DNA from: Pseudodesulfovibrio sp. 5S69
Lineage (GTDB): Bacteria > Desulfobacterota > Desulfovibrionia > Desulfovibrionales > Desulfovibrionaceae
DNA length: 64,000 nucleotides
Reading direction: 5' to 3'
Assembly: GCF_037094465.1 (NCBI RefSeq)
Contig: NZ_CP146609.1
Span: 2,537,501 to 2,601,500, forward strand
A program made the position numbers and the translations under genes. The number at the start of each line of letters is the position of its first letter. Within the stretch, counting starts at the first letter, position 1. Shown in pieces: positions 59,779-64,000 of this stretch. Under the pieces are notes generated by a model, which searched no databases, was not told the origin of the DNA, and saw nothing but the letters and a program-made list of their open reading frames with translations.

Positions 59779-60164
59779 CCCGCTTCGAAACGGAGCCTGG
59801 AGAGCGGCCCCTGGAAACGGCTCCCCGGCTTTTCGTCTTTCCTTTTTCCCGACGGTTGGGGGGCATCTGTCAACGAGTTACCCACTCCCCCAAATTTATT
59901 GGAATATTCGCATATGCTGATATTGGTATTTGACTAACTCTCGTTTTTGTCTAAACAACTTCACGCAATATCGGGCGAAAAAATAGCCGTTTTATTGCCA
60001 GGGATGCCTTGGCGCGGTATGCATGCATATAAGGATTTGGGAAATTCGGCCGATAGGAAACGGACGGGACGGCCCGTTTTTTGCTAACCTTTTAACGACG
60101 TTCAATTTTCCGGCGCAGCCGGTCAAACGGGCCGTATGATCGGCGAACATGAGGCTTTGTCCAG
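59779..60164. other. Non-coding region ahead of fliM
   Basis: A stretch of 386 bases between the yibQ-like gene and fliM with an AT-rich core (about 59895-60010). GGAGCC...GGCTCC (about 59793-59824) may form a weak 3' hairpin for the upstream gene, followed by T-rich sequence. A sigma-28-like promoter lies at 60030-60056. Directly after it is ACGGG-ACGG-CCCGT followed by six T (60064-60082), which could act as a short terminator or attenuator. No gene is seen. Confidence 0.55.
60030..60056 (+). promoter_or_regulatory. Sigma-28 (FliA)-like promoter ahead of fliM
   Basis: TAAGGATT-N11-GCCGATAG against the FliA consensus TAAAGTTT-N11-GCCGATAA. The -10 matches in seven of eight positions and spacing is exact. 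It lies 108 bases before the fliM start, which is the flagellar gene it would be expected to drive. Confidence 0.55.
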
Positions 60165-61142
60165 ATGAGCAAAATCCTCGAACAAGATGAAGTTGATGCC
60201 CTGCTCCGGGGTCTTTCCGGGGGGGATGTCGAGACCGAGACCGAGATACCGGAGGACGATACCGGTGTTGTCGCGTTCGACCTGGCCAATCAGGACAGGA
60301 TCATCCGCGGCCGCATGCCCGTGCTCGAGATCGTCAACGACCGTTTCGCACGGCTGTGCACCAACGCGCTGGCCAACACCATGCGCAAGCGGGTGGACAT
60401 CAACCCCATCTCCATCGACATGTCCAAGTTCGGCGACTTTATGCGCTCCCTGCCGGTGCCGACGTCCATCTCCATCTTCAAGATGGACCCCCTGCGCGGC
60501 AACGCCCTGCTGGTGGTCGATTCCCGCCTGGTCTTCGCCCTGGTCGAGAACTTCTTCGGCGGCGCCGGCAGCCAGCCCAAGGTCGAAGGCCGGGACTTCA
60601 CGCCCATCGAACAGGCCATTGTCGAGCGCGTAGTCAAGATCGCCCTGGCCAACATGGAGGAATCCTGGAAGCCGGTGCACGAGGTCCACGTGGAAATGGT
60701 CCGCACCGAGGTGAACCCCCAGTTTGCGGCCATCGTTCCGCCCTCTGACGTGGTCATCGTGGTCACCTTCGAGGTCGAGCTGGAGAACGCCATCGGTTCG
60801 CTTATCGTCTGCCTGCCCTACGCCACCATGGAGCCCATCCGTTCGAAACTGCACGCCTCGTTCCAGTCCGAGCGGTTGGAAGTGGACCACGTCTGGATCA
60901 ACCGCTTCAAGGAGCGGCTCATGGAGACGCCCGTGGAAATGGTCGTGCGCCTGGGCCGGACCACCATCTCCGGCCGCCAACTGCTCTATCTCCAGGAAGG
61001 CGATATCATCCTGCTCGACACCGACGAGGACGAACTCCTTGAAGCAGAAGTCGAGGGCGTGCGCAAATTCCAGGGCTTGCCCGGCCGGGTCAAGGGCAAC
61101 AAGTCCTTCAAGGTCATCAAGGAAGAGGAAATTCGCTTCTGA
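60165..61142 (+). CDS. fliM: Flagellar motor switch protein FliM
   Basis: A 325-residue C-ring protein that binds phosphorylated CheY. The N-terminal CheY-binding motif LEQDEVDALLRGL (5-17) is followed by the CheC/FliM middle domain (about 45-225; RGRMPVLEIVNDRFARL, GNALLVVDSRLVFALVENFFGG). A FliN-like SpoA domain (about 255-320) follows with VRLGRTTISGRQLL and LLDTDEDE. It stands apart from other flagellar genes in this window and has its own promoter candidate and terminator. Confidence 0.95.
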   Translation: MSKILEQDEVDALLRGLSGGDVETETEIPEDDTGVVAFDLANQDRIIRGRMPVLEIVNDRFARLCTNALANTMRKRVDINPISIDMSKFGDFMRSLPVPTSISIFKMDPLRGNALLVVDSRLVFALVENFFGGAGSQPKVEGRDFTPIEQAIVERVVKIALANMEESWKPVHEVHVEMVRTEVNPQFAAIVPPSDVVIVVTFEVELENAIGSLIVCLPYATMEPIRSKLHASFQSERLEVDHVWINRFKERLMETPVEMVVRLGRTTISGRQLLYLQEGDIILLDTDEDELLEAEVEGVRKFQGLPGRVKGNKSFKVIKEEEIRF

Positions 61143-61165
61143 TCCGCCTTTTCGACGAGTTTTCA

Positions 61166-61194
61166 GGGGCCGCACGCAGCGGTCCCTTTTTTTT
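61166..61194 (+). terminator. Rho-independent terminator after fliM
   Basis: GGGGCCGC pairs with GCGGTCCC (one G-T pair) around ACGCA and is followed by eight T. Confidence 0.92.
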
Positions 61195-61408
61195 GGGGGG
61201 ATGAGGTAAGAAAAATCAGGAGTGGAAGCCGCTTCGCGGCGATTGACGGGTGATTACGCCTCCGGCGGGCAAGGGGGCCCACCCTGCATCCCGTTCATGT
61301 GCCGTCGGCGCGGGGTGTTGATCGCCTGCAATTGGAAATGGCTTGACGAAAAGCCCGTGGCACGGTCAAAGTTCCCTTTTGAAAAGCACTTCGAGGAGGA
61401 GTTTTCCG

Positions 61409-62359
61409 ATGAAGAAGATATTGTTGTTCCTGGTGGCCGCCCTGCTGGTCGCTTCCACCGCCTTTGCCGGCAAGAAATACGTCATCTCCGTGACCCAGAT
61501 CGTGGAGCATCCGGCCCTGGACGCCATGCGCCAGGGCGTGGCCGACCGCCTCAAGGAAAAGGGCATTGATTTCGACTACAATGTCCATAATGCCCAAAAC
61601 AACATGGCCACCAACACCCAGATCGTCAGCCAGATTATCGGCGAGGAGCCGGACCTGGTCTTGGCCATCGCCACTCCCGGCGCACAGGCCTGCGCCCGGA
61701 AGATCCACGATACCCCCATTGTCTTCACCGGCGTGACCGATCCCGTCACCGCCGGGCTGGTCAAAGACCTCAAGAACACCGACGGCAAGAACATCACCGG
61801 TCTGTCCGACTTCAGCCCTATCGACAAGCAGGTCGCCCTGATTCAGGAGCTGGTGCCGGGCGTCAAGACCATCGGCATCATTTACAACTCCGGTGAGCCC
61901 AACGCCGTCCCCATCCTCAAGGCCCTGAAGGAAGAGGCCGCCAAGGTCGGCATCAAGGTGGAGGAAGCGACCATCGCCAACTCCAGCGGCGTGTATCAGG
62001 CGGCCAAAAGCCTGGTGGGCCGTTGCGACGCGGTCTACGTGGGCACCGACAACACCGTGGTCTCGGCCATCGAGTCCGCCGTGAAGGTCTGCGAGGACAA
62101 CAAGCTGCCGCTCATCGTCGGCGATGTGGACTCCGTGGCGCGCGGCGCCATAGCGGCCGAGGCCGTGGATTATTACAAGATGGGATTGCAGACCGGCGAC
62201 ATGATCGCCCGCATCCTGGTGGACGGCGTGAAGCCGGCCGACATGCCCGTTGAATTTCTCAATGATCTCAACCTGCACGTGAACATGAAGGCCGCCAAGG
62301 CCATGGGCGTGACCGTGCCCCAATCCGTGCTCGACCGGGCCGACAAGGTCATCGAGTAG
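61409..62359 (+). CDS. ABC-importer substrate-binding protein (TrpX/PF04392 type)
   Basis: A 316-residue periplasmic binding protein with a signal peptide (cleavage near AFA-G, about 20). KYVISVTQIVEHPALDAMRQGV, YNVHNAQNN, IATPGAQACA, PIVFTGVTDP, and GIIYNSGEPNAVP match the family linked to tryptophan/tyrosine uptake (TrpX) and other ligands. GAGGAGGAG precedes ATG 61409. A terminator hairpin follows before the permease gene. Ligand is not certain. Confidence 0.88.
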   Translation: MKKILLFLVAALLVASTAFAGKKYVISVTQIVEHPALDAMRQGVADRLKEKGIDFDYNVHNAQNNMATNTQIVSQIIGEEPDLVLAIATPGAQACARKIHDTPIVFTGVTDPVTAGLVKDLKNTDGKNITGLSDFSPIDKQVALIQELVPGVKTIGIIYNSGEPNAVPILKALKEEAAKVGIKVEEATIANSSGVYQAAKSLVGRCDAVYVGTDNTVVSAIESAVKVCEDNKLPLIVGDVDSVARGAIAAEAVDYYKMGLQTGDMIARILVDGVKPADMPVEFLNDLNLHVNMKAAKAMGVTVPQSVLDRADKVIE

Positions 62360-62398
62360 GCGCGAAACGCATTTGCCAATTGTGCCCATAAACGATAC

Positions 62399-62430
62399 AA
62401 GGCGCGTTGCTTCATCAACGCGCCTTTTTT
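62399..62430 (+). terminator. Intra-operon terminator between binding protein and permease
   Basis: AAGGCGCGTTG pairs with CAACGCGCCTT around CTTCAT and runs into a T-rich tract (six T, then GTTTTTT). It sits 58 bases before the permease start and would give more binding protein than transporter. Confidence 0.9.
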
Positions 62431-62487
62431 GTTTTTTGCCGGACCCGCCCTGCAACGCTCCGGCTCGGTAACCATTAGGATTAGTAC

Positions 62488-63387
62488 ATGACTCTCTACG
62501 CATTCTTCGGCGCCATCGAGCAGGGGTTCGCCTACGGCCTCATGGTCATCGGCGTGTACCTGACCTTTCGCGTGCTCGATTTCCCGGACCTCACCGTGGA
62601 CGGCAGCCTGCCGTTGGGCGCGGCCGTCTCGGCAGTGGCCATCACCTCGGGCTATTCTCCGCTCCTGGCCATCTTCATGGCCGCCGGAGCCGGGTTTATG
62701 GCGGGGGCGGCCACCGGCATCCTGAACACCAAGTTCAAGATACTCCACCTGCTCGCCTCCATCCTGACCATGATCGCGCTCTACTCCATCAATCTGCGTA
62801 TCATGGGACGGCCCAACATGGCCCTGCTCGGCCAGGATACCGTGGTGGACTGGTTCATCGATTTCACCAACATGCTGCCCCAGCACTCGTCCCCGCTGCT
62901 CTTTGGTCTGATCTGTTTCGCCGTGGTCATCGTACTCATCTGGTTCCTGCATACCGAGATCGGCCTGGCCTTCCTGGCCACGGGCGACAACAAGCAGATG
63001 ATCACCAGCCAGGGCGTGAACACCGACAACGTCATCATCTTCGGAGTGGGGCTGTCCAACGCGCTGGTGGCCGCATCCGGTGCCCTGGTGGCCCAAAACC
63101 AGGGCGCGGCGGACGTCAACATGGGCGTGGGCACCATCGTCGCGGGCCTGGCCTCGGTTATCATCGGCGAGACCGTGTTCGGTGACAAGACCATCGGCCG
63201 CGCGCTTATCGCCGCCCTGCTCGGCTCGGTGCTCTACCGCATCGCCATCGGCTTGGCGCTCGGCCTGAAACTCGGCTCCTTCGCCATCACCCCCAGCGAC
63301 CTGAACCTGATCACCGCCATCCTGGTGGTCTTTGCCCTGGTCATGCCCAAGATGAAACGCCAGTTCATGGCCGGGAGGTCCAAATGA
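62488..63387 (+). CDS. ABC-importer permease (TrpY type, branched-chain permease family)
   Basis: A 299-residue inner-membrane protein with about eight helices. The family features are GLMVIGVYLTFRVLDFPDLTVDGSLPLGAAV near the N-terminus, and GLASVIIGETVFGDKTIGRALIAALLGSVLYRI near the C-terminus. It pairs with the binding protein upstream and with the ATPase whose ATG overlaps its stop (ATGA). Confidence 0.92.
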   Translation: MTLYAFFGAIEQGFAYGLMVIGVYLTFRVLDFPDLTVDGSLPLGAAVSAVAITSGYSPLLAIFMAAGAGFMAGAATGILNTKFKILHLLASILTMIALYSINLRIMGRPNMALLGQDTVVDWFIDFTNMLPQHSSPLLFGLICFAVVIVLIWFLHTEIGLAFLATGDNKQMITSQGVNTDNVIIFGVGLSNALVAASGALVAQNQGAADVNMGVGTIVAGLASVIIGETVFGDKTIGRALIAALLGSVLYRIAIGLALGLKLGSFAITPSDLNLITAILVVFALVMPKMKRQFMAGRSK

Positions 63388-64000
63388 TTTCCATCTCCCA
63401 CATCACCAAGGCCTTCAACCGGGGCGACGTCAACGAGGTCACCGCGTTGAACGGGGTGAATCTTGAGGTCAAGGACGGCGACTTCATCACCATCATCGGT
63501 TCCAACGGCGCGGGCAAGTCCACTTTCCTCAACGCCCTGGCGGGATCCTTTTCCGTGGATTCCGGCAGGATCGTCCTCGACGACCTGGATATCACCAGGT
63601 GGCCGGAACACAAGCGCGCCTCGCTCATCGGCCGGGTCTTCCAGGACCCCCTGCTCGGCACCTGCGCCGGGGCGACCATCGAGCAGAACCTGGCCATGGC
63701 CAACAAACGCGGCAAGGTCCGGGGCCTCTCCTGGGGCGTGAAGAGCCGGGACCGCGAATATTACCGGGAAAAGCTCGCCATCCTCGGGCTTGGCCTCGAA
63801 GACCGCCTCAAGGCCCACACCGGCCTGCTCTCCGGCGGCCAGCGACAGGCCCTGACCATGCTCATGGCCACCCTGGTCCGCCCGCGGCTCCTGCTTCTCG
63901 ACGAGCACACCGCCGCCCTGGATCCCAAGACCGCGGGCATGGTCCTGGACCTGACCGAGGAGATCGTCGGCTCGCTCGGCCTGACCACTCTCATGGTCAC
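63384..64000 (+). CDS. ABC-importer ATP-binding protein (partial, cut by window end)
   Basis: The first 205 codons of an ABC ATPase; the gene runs off the right edge. Walker A is GSNGAGKST (about 40-48), the signature LLSGGQRQAL (about 151-160) and Walker B LLLLDEHTAALDP (about 173-185). The Walker B carries His where Pro is common, as in other members of this TrpZ-like family. It overlaps the permease stop, so the three-gene importer is translationally coupled. Confidence 0.93.
   Translation, partial: MISISHITKAFNRGDVNEVTALNGVNLEVKDGDFITIIGSNGAGKSTFLNALAGSFSVDSGRIVLDDLDITRWPEHKRASLIGRVFQDPLLGTCAGATIEQNLAMANKRGKVRGLSWGVKSRDREYYREKLAILGLGLEDRLKAHTGLLSGGQRQALTMLMATLVRPRLLLLDEHTAALDPKTAGMVLDLTEEIVGSLGLTTLMV

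Overview
The window is a gene-dense, GC-rich bacterial chromosome segment, about 56 genes in short, tightly packed operons. It most resembles a sulfate-reducing member of the Desulfovibrionaceae (Desulfovibrio/Pseudodesulfovibrio type). The pointers are LL-diaminopimelate aminotransferase (dapL), a split 'archaeal-type' glutamate synthase with ferredoxin-like subunits, a hemA / CcsA-HemX-like / precorrin-2 dehydrogenase cluster, a SulP permease beside an unusual regulator, and a DHH-CBS-CCA nucleotidyltransferase fusion. The lineage is inferred from gene content; no rRNA or other strict marker is present. No prophage, insertion sequence with transposase or CRISPR array was seen.

Layout. 1-3.1 kb: rimI-pgk-tpiA-secG followed by a tRNA-Leu(GAG) and a strong terminator. 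3.1-5.8 kb (minus): a nucleotidyltransferase and an exported protein of about 17 ankyrin repeats. 6.2-9.5 kb: a cytidylate-kinase-like/BON/receiver fusion and a SulP-STAS permease. 9.7-14.6 kb (minus): a choline-to-glycine-betaine operon (FadR-type regulator, betA, betB, choline/betaine-binding protein) with operator-like boxes at the regulator start. 14.8-19.4 kb (minus): a GNAT, a TPR protein with azlC-azlD, and a small metal-binding protein. 19.4-21.1 kb (minus): dapL-folK. 21.3-33.5 kb (plus): xerC/D recombinase, DHH-CBS-CCA fusion, HIT protein, lapA-lapB, mutS, lipoprotein, lysA, rsmE, rarA. 33.5-36.1 kb (minus): two glycosyltransferases. 36.2-41.1 kb (plus): tetrapyrrole genes, a small unknown, tilS and adk. 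41.5-50.0 kb (minus): split glutamate synthase operon running into yajC-secD-secF. 50.5-52.3 kb: a Na+/solute symporter with a 45-residue partner and an attenuator-like leader. 52.5-56.1 kb: dut, argD, a small protein, prmA and a MagIII-like glycosylase. 56.1-59.8 kb: envC-like, ctpA and yibQ-like cell-envelope genes. 60.2-61.1 kb: a lone fliM behind a sigma-28-like promoter. 61.4-64 kb: an ABC importer (TrpXYZ type) cut by the window end.

The genes form coherent modules: osmoprotection (choline oxidation), amino-acid supply (dapL/lysA for lysine and peptidoglycan, argD, glutamate synthase), protein export (secG, yajC-secDF), envelope remodelling (lapAB, envC-ctpA-yibQ, glycosyltransferases), tetrapyrrole synthesis and genome maintenance (mutS, rarA, dut, HhH glycosylase).

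The most interesting unexplained material is non-coding or architectural. It includes a leader with mutually exclusive terminator and antiterminator pairings before the symporter pair, a palindromic MITE-like element that supplies a stop codon inside the glutamate synthase operon, and interlocked inverted repeats after adk. The kinase-like/BON/receiver fusion beside SulP is also unusual.
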